A DNA stretch of 64,000 nucleotides from Chitinophaga fulva. Its GTDB lineage: Bacteria; Bacteroidota; Bacteroidia; Chitinophagales; Chitinophagaceae. The first letter of the stretch is position 1, and each line of letters begins with the position of its first letter. The stretch spans positions 1,302,001-1,366,000 of the forward strand of contig NZ_JABBGC010000002.1 in NCBI RefSeq assembly GCF_012927205.1, in the 5' to 3' direction. Positions 5,961 through 14,178 of the stretch are shown here, piece by piece. The notes below the pieces were generated by a model. That model was not told the DNA's origin and ran no database searches. It saw nothing but the letters and a program-made list of their open reading frames with translations. A program made the translations under genes and the position numbers.

Positions 5961-6027
5961 TACTAAAAAGTAAGTAAGCCACGGAAAAGTACCTACTTAT
6001 CCGACAGGGTATAAAGGTATACTTTTG
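5961..6027 (+). promoter_or_regulatory. HxlR-type operator and promoter of the metallo-hydrolase gene
   Basis: Two perfect inverted repeats, TACT-AAAA-AGTA (5961-5972) and AAGTA-CC-TACTT (5987-5998), lie just upstream of TACTTTTG (6020-6027). That last element fits the Bacteroidota -7 consensus TAnnTTTG and lies 27 nt before the ATG at 6055. The second repeat covers the expected -33 region, so regulator binding would block RNA polymerase. Confidence 0.55.
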
Positions 6028-6054
6028 ATGCCATTAAAATAAAAACAGCACCAC

Positions 6055-6912
6055 ATGAAAAAAGTAATCCCACTGATACTCGCCTGTATCAGCGCCCTGA
6101 CAACAAGCAGCATCGCACAACCGTTACAAATCCAGCTCATCCGGAGTGCTACCGTTAAGATCACTATTCATCAGCAACATCTCCTGATAGACCCGATACT
6201 GGCCGACGAAGGCACAGAGCCTCCCATCTTCTTTTCCAATGAGCGGAAGAATCCCACGATCGGGCTGCCTTTTCATCGTGACAGCGTGCTGAAAAACGTG
6301 GATGCCATCCTCCTCACCCACTACCATCCTGATCATTTCGATGGGGCGGCAGAGAAATATGTGCCCAAAGACATGCTGATCTTCTGTCAACCGGGAGATG
6401 ACGCCAGGCTGAAAGAAAAAGGCTTTACCAACACGCGGGTCGTTGACAGCACCGTTAGCTGGCAGGGCATTTCGTTTAACCGGTACCTCTCCAGCCACTA
6501 CCCTGGCGCCAATGGGGAGCCACCTTTCGGCATCTCTTCGTCCTGGTATCTGCAAAGCGGCAGCAACGCTGTTTTCATCACCGGCGACGCTATTCTCGAT
6601 GACCGGCTCAAAGCCTCCCTCACCGCTACGCAGCCTCCCATTGTGATCGCCAATACCGGCGAATGCCACTTCACCCGGGACAACCCGGTACTGGCGCCTG
6701 GTATCACGATGACCATGACCACCGGTGAACTGAAAGCTATCACCCAACTATTGCCTGCTACCACCGTGGTGGCCGTACACATGGATGCCATCAATCATTG
6801 CAGCTTAACGAAGGCTGACCTGCGTCAGTTTGTGGCTAAAGAAAAACTACAAAAGAGAATAAGGGTACCGAAGGAAGGTGAGGTTGTACGCGGCATTCCG
6901 GGGAATAAATGA
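6055..6912 (+). CDS. secreted metallo-beta-lactamase-fold hydrolase
   Basis: 285 aa. Residues 1-21 are a signal peptide (cut near SIAQ). The MBL-fold metal motif is THYHPDH with H89, H91, D93 and H94; further likely ligands are H148 (SSHYPG), D178 (FITGD) and H242 (VHMDAINH). The fold is the simple UlaG/PF12706-like type rather than a true beta-lactamase (no B1-B3 signature beyond HxHxDH). Substrate unknown. It is transcribed away from the HxlR gene and probably under its control. The HEAT-repeat gene follows after 33 nt with no terminator, so the two may be co-transcribed. Confidence 0.87.
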   Translation: MKKVIPLILACISALTTSSIAQPLQIQLIRSATVKITIHQQHLLIDPILADEGTEPPIFFSNERKNPTIGLPFHRDSVLKNVDAILLTHYHPDHFDGAAEKYVPKDMLIFCQPGDDARLKEKGFTNTRVVDSTVSWQGISFNRYLSSHYPGANGEPPFGISSSWYLQSGSNAVFITGDAILDDRLKASLTATQPPIVIANTGECHFTRDNPVLAPGITMTMTTGELKAITQLLPATTVVAVHMDAINHCSLTKADLRQFVAKEKLQKRIRVPKEGEVVRGIPGNK

Positions 6913-6945
6913 TATCTTCGCTGGGCTTAACCCCACAACGATAAC

Positions 6946-8469
6946 ATGAACTTCTCGACACATATACAGACGCTTCACCATCCCGGTAGTAAAGAGAAAA
7001 AGCTGCATGCGTTAGCACAAATGCATAACGATGGATACTCCTCTCTGATTCACAACTTACTGATTGCGTTGCATCAATCACATAATGTGTCGATAAGAGA
7101 CACTATTTGTGATACCATCATTCATTTATTCCAGAAAAACATAGATCCGCGGCCGTTATATCAGGCGTTGAACAATTGCGAGATAAGTGTAGCTGACATT
7201 GATTTCTTTGAGGCAACTTTTGATCAGTCAAGGTTGACTTACCTGTTGATTATCAGCTCTCTCAACAGCAGCGGTTACGTCCGGGAAAAGGCTGTCCGTA
7301 AACTAGGTGAAATAGTAAACGCCGAAGCCCTTCCCTTTCTGCTTCACCGCCTGGCCGACTGGGTAAAACCTGTTCGTCAGGCGGCTGAAACAGCAGTGAT
7401 AGCCTATTTGCATTCAGGCAAGGCAAAAGCTTTTATCATGAACCTGTCCCTACTGGAGTGGTTACAGCAGGTAGAAAGAGCAGACCTGACAGCTATCCGG
7501 AACACCATTCTCGATTATCTTACCGGGCGGGCCCGGAGTGTGGCGAGACATCAATTTCATCGTCTGCCCGTAAAGCAACGGTTGCTCCTTGCCCGCCATC
7601 TGGCCGCGAGCTGTGCACACAGAGATGAATTGCTGATGTTTATGGCAGACCGTTACCCATTAATAAGACAGGTTGCTGTGGAGTATATGTCGTACCTGCA
7701 ATCAGAAGATATTTCCCGATTACTGAAGGATAAGTCCCCGCATATCCGTTTGGCAGTACTTCGGACACTTCAACAGCAAGATTCGGATTTTTCACTCGTA
7801 CCTTTTGTAGCAGATCCTGCAGCTGGTATCCGGGAATTTGCCCGGTACTATCTTAAGGACAAGGGTATTGACTTCGTAGCTATTTATCTTGATCAGCTGC
7901 AACAGCAACAACAACTGACCGGCTCACTGACCGGGCTGGCTGAGATGAATGCCCGCCAGCATGCAAGTGTAATAACACCATTCCTGCATCATAACATCCT
8001 CAGGGTAGCGAAAGCAGCCTTTTTCGCACTTAAAAAGCTGGACGACACACTATGCTATAATTATTGCCTGGAATACATGGATCATCCGGTTCTTAGTATG
8101 CGCCATATCATTTTAGATTATCTGGCCAATCAGGCAAACGACAACGTACTTCATAAGGCGAGAGAACATTATTTGAACGGAACAACAGATCTCAAACTTT
8201 CCATGTTACGGTTCTTTTCCTATACCGGCGGCTGGAAAGTAGCAGCAGATTTGATGCTGGGCACCATTGATCCTGATCAGTCCATCAGAGACTACAGCCT
8301 GCCGGCATTACTACGCTGGCAAAGAAGTACTGTCTATTTATATCCGCCGCTTTCAGCAGCTGACCGCGAACGGGCCCTTACCATTCTCCGCTTCGCCACA
8401 GAGATGCATGACCAGCACCAGTACTTTACTAAAAATCCATTACACGGGCTGGACTTTTACTTTCGCTGA
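6946..8469 (+). CDS. HEAT-repeat protein of unknown function
   Basis: 507 aa, built almost wholly of paired helices. HEAT-like units are clear at SSGYVREKAVRKLGEI and VKPVRQAAETAV (about 107-150), SPHIRLAVLRTL (about 265-277), NILRVAKAAFFAL (about 350-362) and QSIRDYSLPALL (about 445-456). No signal peptide, membrane segment or catalytic motif is visible. HEAT arrays are protein-protein scaffolds, and the partner is unknown. The gene lies 33 nt after the MBL-fold gene on the same strand. Its last 41 nt overlap the 3' end of the convergent hydroxylase gene. The start was chosen as the first ATG after the MBL stop; the reading frame is intact. Confidence 0.8.
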   Translation: MNFSTHIQTLHHPGSKEKKLHALAQMHNDGYSSLIHNLLIALHQSHNVSIRDTICDTIIHLFQKNIDPRPLYQALNNCEISVADIDFFEATFDQSRLTYLLIISSLNSSGYVREKAVRKLGEIVNAEALPFLLHRLADWVKPVRQAAETAVIAYLHSGKAKAFIMNLSLLEWLQQVERADLTAIRNTILDYLTGRARSVARHQFHRLPVKQRLLLARHLAASCAHRDELLMFMADRYPLIRQVAVEYMSYLQSEDISRLLKDKSPHIRLAVLRTLQQQDSDFSLVPFVADPAAGIREFARYYLKDKGIDFVAIYLDQLQQQQQLTGSLTGLAEMNARQHASVITPFLHHNILRVAKAAFFALKKLDDTLCYNYCLEYMDHPVLSMRHIILDYLANQANDNVLHKAREHYLNGTTDLKLSMLRFFSYTGGWKVAADLMLGTIDPDQSIRDYSLPALLRWQRSTVYLYPPLSAADRERALTILRFATEMHDQHQYFTKNPLHGLDFYFR

Positions 8470-9244
8470 CAACCGGCTGCTCCCCAAAACGCTGCGCCTG
8501 CATACGGTCATATTCCTTTACATAGTCGGGATGCTCGGTGCCCATTAAGCGGTCCCATATACGAAAATACAGGCCGTAGTTACCTTTAAAACGGCTATGA
8601 TGCAGGTTGTGATGAACGGAACTGTTAAACAATTCAAACCACCAGCTGTGGCGGAACCAGCGGGGCAGTATCTCATAGCCCAGATGACCGTACACATTGA
8701 TCATAAACCCGGTAATCGTAAACAACAGTAATGTCAGGGGGTGCATCGGCATGATACATACTAACACCACCAACACCCCTCCTTCTGCGATGGCTTCCAG
8801 CAGATGAAAGCTGTAGGACGTCCACGGCGAAGGGTTACTGCTTTTATGATGCAGCAGATGGGTGGCCTTAAAGAGCCTCGGATGGTGCAACAGGCGGTGC
8901 ATCCAGTAGAAATAGGTATCATGCACTACAAGACTGAGCACCAGGCTCACGCCGATATACCACAGGGGATAGTCATCGATATGCCGGTATAACTGTGTAA
9001 ATTGACGGACCGGCGTAAACAGCAGTATGACGGAGATCGTGCTAAATACAAGGGTGGTCTGCATAGAATGCCATACCTCCCGGAAAAAATCCTTCCGGGA
9101 AGCTTCTCTTCGTTGGATTTTCTGTCGTTTTAACCTGGCAGGATATATCAAATAAAATATGATAAAAGGGATGCCTGCCACTAAAAAATAGCGCAGTGCA
9201 GAGAGACTGAAAATACGGGCCAGTGCTTCGGTCAATGTTTGCAT
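8429..9244 (-). CDS. sterol desaturase/fatty acid hydroxylase family membrane protein
   Basis: 271 aa integral membrane di-iron oxygenase. Membrane segments lie at about 18-36, 62-80, 95-112 and 152-185. The eight-histidine motif is present: H108-x7-H116-x3-H120-H121, H129-x2-H132-H133, and HHNLHH at 211-216, with GH at 186-187. Members hydroxylate or desaturate fatty acids, sterols or carotenoids using O2; the substrate here is unknown. The C-terminal 30 residues are hydrophilic. A TAATTTTG element (9276-9283, minus) and the palindrome TTAACAAATGTTAA (9330-9343) lie upstream. The 3' end overlaps the HEAT-repeat gene by 41 nt. Confidence 0.9.
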   Translation of the reverse strand: MQTLTEALARIFSLSALRYFLVAGIPFIIFYLIYPARLKRQKIQRREASRKDFFREVWHSMQTTLVFSTISVILLFTPVRQFTQLYRHIDDYPLWYIGVSLVLSLVVHDTYFYWMHRLLHHPRLFKATHLLHHKSSNPSPWTSYSFHLLEAIAEGGVLVVLVCIMPMHPLTLLLFTITGFMINVYGHLGYEILPRWFRHSWWFELFNSSVHHNLHHSRFKGNYGLYFRIWDRLMGTEHPDYVKEYDRMQAQRFGEQPVVSESKSPARVMDF

Positions 9245-9275
9245 TTTTTCAGGTCGTTTTAAATGTAATACGACC

Positions 9276-9283
9276 CAAAATTA
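9276..9283 (-). promoter_or_regulatory. -7 promoter element of the hydroxylase gene
   Basis: On the minus strand this reads TAATTTTG, matching the Bacteroidota -7 consensus TAnnTTTG, 31 nt before the ATG. No good -33 element is seen at the expected distance. An inverted repeat GGTCGT-N12-ACGACC (9252-9275) lies directly downstream, in the expected 5' untranslated region. Confidence 0.4.
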
Positions 9284-9329
9284 GCCACCACGAATGCATC
9301 CGACGGTTAACAAAGGATAAGAAATGACG

Positions 9330-9343
9330 TTAACAAATGTTAA
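9330..9343. promoter_or_regulatory. Crp/Fnr-type palindrome upstream of the hydroxylase gene
   Basis: TTAACAAATGTTAA is a perfect palindrome with the 5-4-5 layout (TTAAC-N4-GTTAA) of Crp/Fnr family sites. Its centre is about 66 nt upstream of the start point predicted from the -7 element, a position used for activation. The adjacent Crp/Fnr gene is a possible source of the binding protein. Confidence 0.45.
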
Positions 9344-9352
9344 TTTCTACGG

Positions 9353-9949
9353 TTATTGTTTTCCCCTGCTATGTATTCTTTTCCGGATGCGGCTCAGCGA
9401 CACCGGCGTAACGCCCAGCATGGAAGCAATGTATTTATCCGGTACGCGGTTCACGATATCACCGCGGCTGTCTAATAGTTGCAGGTAACGTTCTTCCGGC
9501 GACAGCGTCACAAAGGCTTCGATGGAGTCCAGCGCTTCGGCCAGCATAAGCTGCAGGAAGTAACTGCGCAACGGCTCCAGCCGTGGGTTCTCCCGCAATA
9601 CGCCCTCCAGCTTGTCGTAGTCTATCTCTACCATCACCGTATCTTCCAGTGCCCTGTAAATAAAGCGGGACGGTCGCTGACGGATAATGGTATCATGCGA
9701 GGCAATAAACTGTCCTTCGCAGCGGAGAAACAACGTAGCTTCGTCCCCGTTATTCATCACCGCATACGCCCGGATGATGCCCTTTTCGAGATAGGCCAGC
9801 TTCCTCGCAGTATCACCCTCACGGATATACGTTTCTCCGGCTTCCAGTTTTACCTCCCGCGTAGCTGCAAACAACGGCGCCATATCTGCCGGTGGAACTG
9901 TATTCAATTGTTGTAACAGACTTTGTAACGTTTCAATAGAAACCGCCAT
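9353..9949 (-). CDS. Crp/Fnr family transcriptional regulator
   Basis: 198 aa. The N-terminal cyclic-nucleotide-binding-like beta-roll (about 20-125) contains LEAGETYIREGDTARKLAYLEKG and FLRCEGQFI. The C-terminal winged HTH (about 145-195) ends with the recognition region VPDKYIASMLGVTPVSLSRIRKRI. There is no N-terminal cluster of cysteines (only one Cys in the whole protein), so it is not an oxygen-sensing [4Fe-4S] FNR. The classical cAMP-binding arginine motif is also not evident, so the ligand is unknown. It is a common small Bacteroidota Crp-like regulator. It is monocistronic, upstream of and on the same strand as the hydroxylase gene. Confidence 0.9.
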   Translation of the reverse strand: MAVSIETLQSLLQQLNTVPPADMAPLFAATREVKLEAGETYIREGDTARKLAYLEKGIIRAYAVMNNGDEATLFLRCEGQFIASHDTIIRQRPSRFIYRALEDTVMVEIDYDKLEGVLRENPRLEPLRSYFLQLMLAEALDSIEAFVTLSPEERYLQLLDSRGDIVNRVPDKYIASMLGVTPVSLSRIRKRIHSRGKQ

Positions 9950-10004
9950 GCTCCTGATTTAAGATCAATATTAAAATATTTTTCCGGGAGATGTGAACAA
10001 ATTT

Positions 10005-10040
10005 ATCCCGCTTCGCCCCATGGCAAAGCGGGATTTTTTT
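10005..10040 (+). terminator. terminator-like hairpin between the SDR and Crp/Fnr genes
   Basis: ATCCCGCTT (10005-10013) pairs with AAGCGGGAT (10026-10034) and is followed by T6. The U-run is on the plus strand, but both neighbouring genes are on the minus strand. It may stop antisense transcription or act as a weak hairpin for the SDR message. Confidence 0.5.
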
Positions 10041-10061
10041 ATACTGTGGATGACCATTACA

Positions 10062-10817
10062 CTATCTTGTGGTATAACCACCATTGGCAAATATCGTCTG
10101 ACCCGTGATCCACCAGCCATCTGTTACCAGGAACTCCACCAGCGGCGCAATGTCTTCGATCTTCGTCAGGCCACCTAATGCTGATGCTGATTTGTGATAG
10201 GCCACCGCATCATCTGTTTCCTGGCCGTAAAAGAAAGGCGTGTCCATTGGACCGGGCGCCACTGCCGTTACGGAAATACCGCGACTGCCATATTCCTTGG
10301 AAGCAGCACGGGTGTAGTGTTCCACCGGCGCCTTACCACCTGCATAAGTGGAATACAAGCCCGTATATGCTGCCAGCAAAGAGGTCACGATGGTACAGAT
10401 TTTACCATTATCGTTCAGTTGTTTACCTGCTTCCTGTATAAAGAAATAAGCCACCTTGGAGTTGATATCAAACATGCTGTCATACTCAGCTTCCGTGGTA
10501 TCGGAGAAAGGTTTCTTCAATACTTTGCCTACGGTGTTGATGGCAATATCAATACCCCCCCATTGTTTACGGGCCTCCTGGAAGAGTGTCCGGATATTTT
10601 CCACTTTGGTAAGATCAGCCTGGAACAGGATAGCTTCTCCACCGGCAGCCTGAATGTCTTCCCGTGTTTTGTCTGCGTCTTCTTTTGTGGAGGCACTGTT
10701 GAAATGGATGATTATTTTAGCCCCTTTTTTTGCGATCTCCCTGCTCAGCAGACCGCCCAGATTCTTTGCTCCGCCTGCAATGAGCACAACTTTTCCTTTT
10801 AAATCGTTTCTTCCCAT
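10062..10817 (-). CDS. short-chain dehydrogenase/reductase (SDR) family oxidoreductase
   Basis: 251 aa classical SDR with a Rossmann fold. The cofactor motif is GGAKNLGG (15-22), a variant of TGxxxGIG. The acidic/adenine loop is FQADLT (65-70), and the NAG-equivalent is INTVG (93-97). The catalytic residues are S146, Y158 and K162 (YAGGK). APGPMDTPFF after strand 6 is the usual substrate-loop entrance. It resembles 3-oxoacyl-ACP reductase-like enzymes, but the substrate cannot be told. An AraC-type gene lies 98 nt upstream on the same strand and may control it. Confidence 0.9.
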   Translation of the reverse strand: MGRNDLKGKVVLIAGGAKNLGGLLSREIAKKGAKIIIHFNSASTKEDADKTREDIQAAGGEAILFQADLTKVENIRTLFQEARKQWGGIDIAINTVGKVLKKPFSDTTEAEYDSMFDINSKVAYFFIQEAGKQLNDNGKICTIVTSLLAAYTGLYSTYAGGKAPVEHYTRAASKEYGSRGISVTAVAPGPMDTPFFYGQETDDAVAYHKSASALGGLTKIEDIAPLVEFLVTDGWWITGQTIFANGGYTTR

Positions 10818-10915
10818 GACTACATTTTTTTAAAGAATGTTTAACGATGGGATAAAGGTCAGCAAATCCCTTTCCCGGGCATGGTGAACTTTCAGGAATT
10901 TTGAGAAAGCGGTTA

Positions 10916-11266
10916 CTATCGCACGGAATCGCGGTACTGTCCGGGTGTTTGCCCGGTCATCTTTTTAAAAAACTTGGAGAAATTGGAAGGATCGTAGGTT
11001 AATACATTAGCTATTTCTGCTACCGGCTTATCTGTTTCAGTCAGCATTTTCCGGGCAGCATCCACAATTTTCTGATCATAAAAATGACAGGGATGATGCC
11101 CCATCGTTTGCTGGATGGTGGCCGTCAAATGGGCATGGGACACAAACAGTGCGCTGGCGATCTGGTTAAGCTCCAGAAATTTTGGCGCGTCACCACTGAT
11201 CACATCAGCGATATGTTTATCTAAAAAAGCGAAATATGCCTGCGTAATTTTTTCACTTTGCTTCAT
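10916..11266 (-). CDS. AraC family transcriptional regulator, HTH domain only
   Basis: 116 aa, so it has the double helix-turn-helix domain without the usual ligand-binding half. First HTH is ELNQIASALFVSHAHLTATIQ (about 32-52, with an internal HPCHFY linker). The second is KPVAEIANVLTYDPSNFSKFFKKMTGQTPGQYR (about 79-113), which is the AraC signature. Such stand-alone domains occur widely in Bacteroidota. The SDR gene lies 98 nt downstream and DNA polymerase X upstream, all on the same strand. It most likely regulates the SDR gene or itself; the effector is unknown. Confidence 0.87.
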   Translation of the reverse strand: MKQSEKITQAYFAFLDKHIADVISGDAPKFLELNQIASALFVSHAHLTATIQQTMGHHPCHFYDQKIVDAARKMLTETDKPVAEIANVLTYDPSNFSKFFKKMTGQTPGQYRDSVR

Positions 11267-11368
11267 GGACGTATTAACTGCATTCTTTGAACAATCGGGC
11301 TGCGATGGTTAACGTTTCACCGGGCCATAGATGAATTCTGCAGCGGTGGTGCCGGCCCTCCATCAAAG

Positions 11369-13141
11369 CTACTTATTTCGCGGCATTTTCTGCTTTTTGT
11401 TTCTAAACTGCGATATTTCCCGCCACGAACAGGTATTAAGGACTGCTTCCTTTTTACACCAGCCTCTCCGGGCGATCGTCACGCCCAGCTGCATACAATC
11501 AAATTGAGACAGGGCATGCGCATCCGTGTCAATAACCAGCTGTACTTTTTTTGCTACGGCCATTTTCACCAATTCATCAGACAGGTCCATCCTTTCCGGC
11601 TGCGCATTGATCTCCAGCGCAGTTCCCGTTGCAGCGGCCTTTTCCATCAGCTGTTCCCAGTTGACCGTATAGGCTTCCCTGGTGCCTAGTAGCCTGCCAC
11701 CCGGGTGACCGATGCAGTTAACAAAAGGATGATCACAGGCTTTCAGCAATCGTTGGGTGTTGTCATGCGTAAATCCACTATGCACAGAGGCCACCACCCA
11801 GTCAAACTGCCGCAGCAACCGGTCCGGCAAATCAAGACTGCCATCCATCAGGATGTCCACCTCCACGCCTTTCTTAAGAAAGTCTGTTCCTAACCGATGG
11901 TTGATCTTATCTATTTCGACAAATTGCCGCACAAAATCATCTGCTGTCAAACCGTGTGCAATCCGTTCACTCGGCGAATGATCTGTTATAACCAGGTATT
12001 CGTACCCGGGGAATGTTTTTCTGACATATTGTGCCATCGTTTCAATATCTTCCTGCCCATCGCTCCATTTGCTATGTAGATGCATATCCCCTTTGATATC
12101 GCTGGCCGTCACCAGTACCGGCAACCGGTGTTTGGCAGCCACCTCGATTTCCCCTCTTTCCTCCCGCAGTTCAGGCGGAATATACTGCAGGCCCAGCCAC
12201 TTATACATGTCTGCCTCCGTTTTCCCGGCCAGGTATTTTTCGGTCTTCAGGTCGAACAACCCATATTCATTCAGTTTCCAGCCTTTTTCTCGGGCAATGG
12301 TACGCAAACGGATATTATGTTCCCTGGAGCCGGTGAAATAGAGCAATGCGGCGCCATAAGCCTCTGCCGTCACTATCCGGACATCGACCTGTGCCTGGCT
12401 GGCTGCCAGTCGCACACTGACCTTCGTGTCTCCTGCGGCCAATATACCAGCTACCTGCGGCAGTTTTGTTATTTTGGTGGCCAGCCGCTGCCGGTCCTCC
12501 GCCGTGGCCATTACAACAATGTCAATATCAGCCACTATCTCTTTGCCTCTGCGCAGACTGCCGGCCAGTTCCGCTTTTTTCACCTCTGGCAGGTGCCGTA
12601 TGGCATCCAATATTTCATTGCCGCCTTTCAGTGCATCCCAGATGAATAGCCGGGACTGTGCTTCACTACTCAGCTGCAGCCCCTTTTTCATATTTTCGAT
12701 TTTTTTGCTGCCGAAACCTCTCACTCCTTCAAGGCGGCCGGCTTCCAGCGCCTTCACCAGCTGGTCACGTGTACGGATACGCAGTTTCTCATACAACACC
12801 TTAATCAGTGCCGGGCCGAACCCCACAATATCCATCAGGTCCAGCAGCCCCTCCGGGACCGTCTTCTTCAGCTCTTCAAATTTCAGGATCTTCCCTGTCT
12901 TCAGGAATTCAATGATCTTGTCTGCAATGCTGGAACCAATTCCGTTCAATTCGTCCAACGACTTTTTATCGTCTTTATAGATGGCAACATCACACTGGAG
13001 ATTATTGACCGTCCGTGATGCGACATCATAGGCTATAGCACGGAAGCGTTCCTTTGCGCCCAGGTACTTGTAGCAGGAAGCCATACGATGTAACACTCCC
13101 GCCACAACCACATTTTGCGTTGTCATATAATCGATGGTCAT
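11369..13141 (-). CDS. polX: DNA polymerase X family protein (PolX) with PHP domain
   Basis: 590 aa, the usual length for bacterial PolX (gap-filling polymerase plus 3'-5' exonuclease in base excision repair). Helix-hairpin-helix units at about 60-115 include LNGIGSSIADKI and VGFGPALIKVL. The polymerase palm has GSLRRGKEIVADIDIVV with D205 and D207, and D253 in QVDVR completes the metal triad. The PHP exonuclease domain starts at about 350 with DMHLHSKWSDG (D352, H354, H356) and includes ITDHS, IGHPGG and DTDAH metal-binding segments. It is intact and complete. The start ATG has a second in-frame Met five codons later, which is equally possible. Confidence 0.94.
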   Translation of the reverse strand: MTIDYMTTQNVVVAGVLHRMASCYKYLGAKERFRAIAYDVASRTVNNLQCDVAIYKDDKKSLDELNGIGSSIADKIIEFLKTGKILKFEELKKTVPEGLLDLMDIVGFGPALIKVLYEKLRIRTRDQLVKALEAGRLEGVRGFGSKKIENMKKGLQLSSEAQSRLFIWDALKGGNEILDAIRHLPEVKKAELAGSLRRGKEIVADIDIVVMATAEDRQRLATKITKLPQVAGILAAGDTKVSVRLAASQAQVDVRIVTAEAYGAALLYFTGSREHNIRLRTIAREKGWKLNEYGLFDLKTEKYLAGKTEADMYKWLGLQYIPPELREERGEIEVAAKHRLPVLVTASDIKGDMHLHSKWSDGQEDIETMAQYVRKTFPGYEYLVITDHSPSERIAHGLTADDFVRQFVEIDKINHRLGTDFLKKGVEVDILMDGSLDLPDRLLRQFDWVVASVHSGFTHDNTQRLLKACDHPFVNCIGHPGGRLLGTREAYTVNWEQLMEKAAATGTALEINAQPERMDLSDELVKMAVAKKVQLVIDTDAHALSQFDCMQLGVTIARRGWCKKEAVLNTCSWREISQFRNKKQKMPRNK

Positions 13142-13228
13142 AACGCAGGTTTTTAATTTGACACAGTAAATAACAGGGATGTCAGGACTTCCTCAGCAGC
13201 ACATCACATCGATTACCCGCTATTGCAT

Positions 13229-14047
13229 TCATTGCTGCAATCCCATCAGCGGCACCGGGCTTTGCATGGTCAGTTGTTTCGTATGGCTCTTATGGGTCAA
13301 CTGATACAGCAAGTCATGCCTTTTAGGCAATATGATCAGCATATCCAGCTCCAGCTCTTCCACGGCTTCCATGATGCTTTCAACGGCCTTCGGATGAACT
13401 TTATAGTGATACTGAGGCGCCAGCAGCCCCAGCATGTGGTGTAATATGTTGTTTTCCTGGATGGCGGTGGTGATGTCGGCCTTTTTATCTTTGACGTTCA
13501 CTACATGCAGCTCTGCGTCAAAATCTGCCATAAACATTTGCAAGCGTTCTACCGGTACTGTTTCCGCCACCTGGTTAAGGTCACAGGCCAGCCCTATTCT
13601 TTTAATGCCTTCAAAACTACGTGCAGGCGGCACCGTAATCAGCGGCCAGGAAAGGTTTTTCATGGCAAATACCGTATGACCGCCGAGCAACAACCGTTCG
13701 GCTGCAGTGGTACCCTGGCTTCCCATGATCACCGCGTAGGGGTTTTCCCGCTCACAAACAGCCTTCAGTTCTGTAAAAAAATTTCCCATCTTCAATTTCG
13801 TACCGATCACCACTGCTCCTGACATCCTTTCAGACAACTGCTGCTGCAACTTGTCCAGCTCCATTTGTATGTTCTGCATCAGCTTATCGGGATCGAAGGC
13901 CATAGGCACTTCCGCAAAGGATACCGGCAACGTATACACGTTCAGCAGTAATACCTGCTTGTTGATCGCCTTCGCCATATCCGCTGCATAACAAGCCGCA
14001 TTCCAGGCTACCGGGGAAAAATCAGTTGCAACGATGATTGTCTTCAT
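13229..14047 (-). CDS. universal stress protein, two-domain
   Basis: 272 aa from the ATG that starts MKTIIVATDFS, the canonical UspA first strand; an upstream in-frame ATG at 14071 would add eight polar residues. Domain 1 is about 1-145 and ends with the nucleotide-loop segment MGSQGTTAAERLLLGGHT, where the G-x2-G-x9-G pattern is present but the following S/T is Gly. Domain 2 (about 148-272) is more degenerate and lacks a clear ATP loop. Tandem Usp proteins bind ATP and respond to stress or stasis. It is divergent from the Mla-type operon, and an FNR-box-like palindrome lies between them at 14120-14133. Confidence 0.88.
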   Translation of the reverse strand: MKTIIVATDFSPVAWNAACYAADMAKAINKQVLLLNVYTLPVSFAEVPMAFDPDKLMQNIQMELDKLQQQLSERMSGAVVIGTKLKMGNFFTELKAVCERENPYAVIMGSQGTTAAERLLLGGHTVFAMKNLSWPLITVPPARSFEGIKRIGLACDLNQVAETVPVERLQMFMADFDAELHVVNVKDKKADITTAIQENNILHHMLGLLAPQYHYKVHPKAVESIMEAVEELELDMLIILPKRHDLLYQLTHKSHTKQLTMQSPVPLMGLQQ

Positions 14048-14096
14048 ATGCTCATTTTTTTGTCGTGACAAGGTATAGAGAAACCATCACCAGGAT

Positions 14097-14112
14097 GCTG
14101 ACAGGTGTCAGC
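14097..14112. promoter_or_regulatory. perfect inverted repeat in the usp/mla intergenic region
   Basis: GCTGACA-GG-TGTCAGC is a perfect 7-bp inverted repeat about 50 nt from the usp start. It could be an operator or a short mRNA hairpin. Confidence 0.4.
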
Positions 14113-14119
14113 CATTCAT

Positions 14120-14133
14120 TTGATTGTGATCAT
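14120..14133. promoter_or_regulatory. FNR-box-like site
   Basis: TTGAT-TGTG-ATCAT differs at one position from the classical FNR consensus TTGAT-N4-ATCAA. It lies between the divergent universal stress gene and the Mla-type operon, where a Crp/Fnr family protein could act on either. Confidence 0.5.
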
Positions 14134-14163
14134 TGGGTACTGTCCGGCAACCGGATAGCTTTG
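14133..14163 (+). promoter_or_regulatory. possible promoter of the Mla-type operon
   Basis: TTG (14133-14135), a 20-nt spacer and TAGCTTTG (14156-14163) match the Bacteroidota -33/-7 pattern TTG-N19-21-TAnnTTTG. The predicted start point would leave only about 10 nt of 5' leader before the ATG at 14179. Confidence 0.4.
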
Positions 14164-14178
14164 TGGCAAATTGTGTGT

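Noticed and set aside
6124..6747. Minus-strand 207-codon open frame opposite the metallo-hydrolase gene
   Set aside because: It has no recognisable motif and overlaps fully a gene with signal peptide and catalytic residues.
14038..14178. Longer N-terminus for the MlaE permease
   Set aside because: It would overlap the divergent usp gene start, covers promoter-like sequence and adds residues not typical of the family. The ATG at 14179 fits better.
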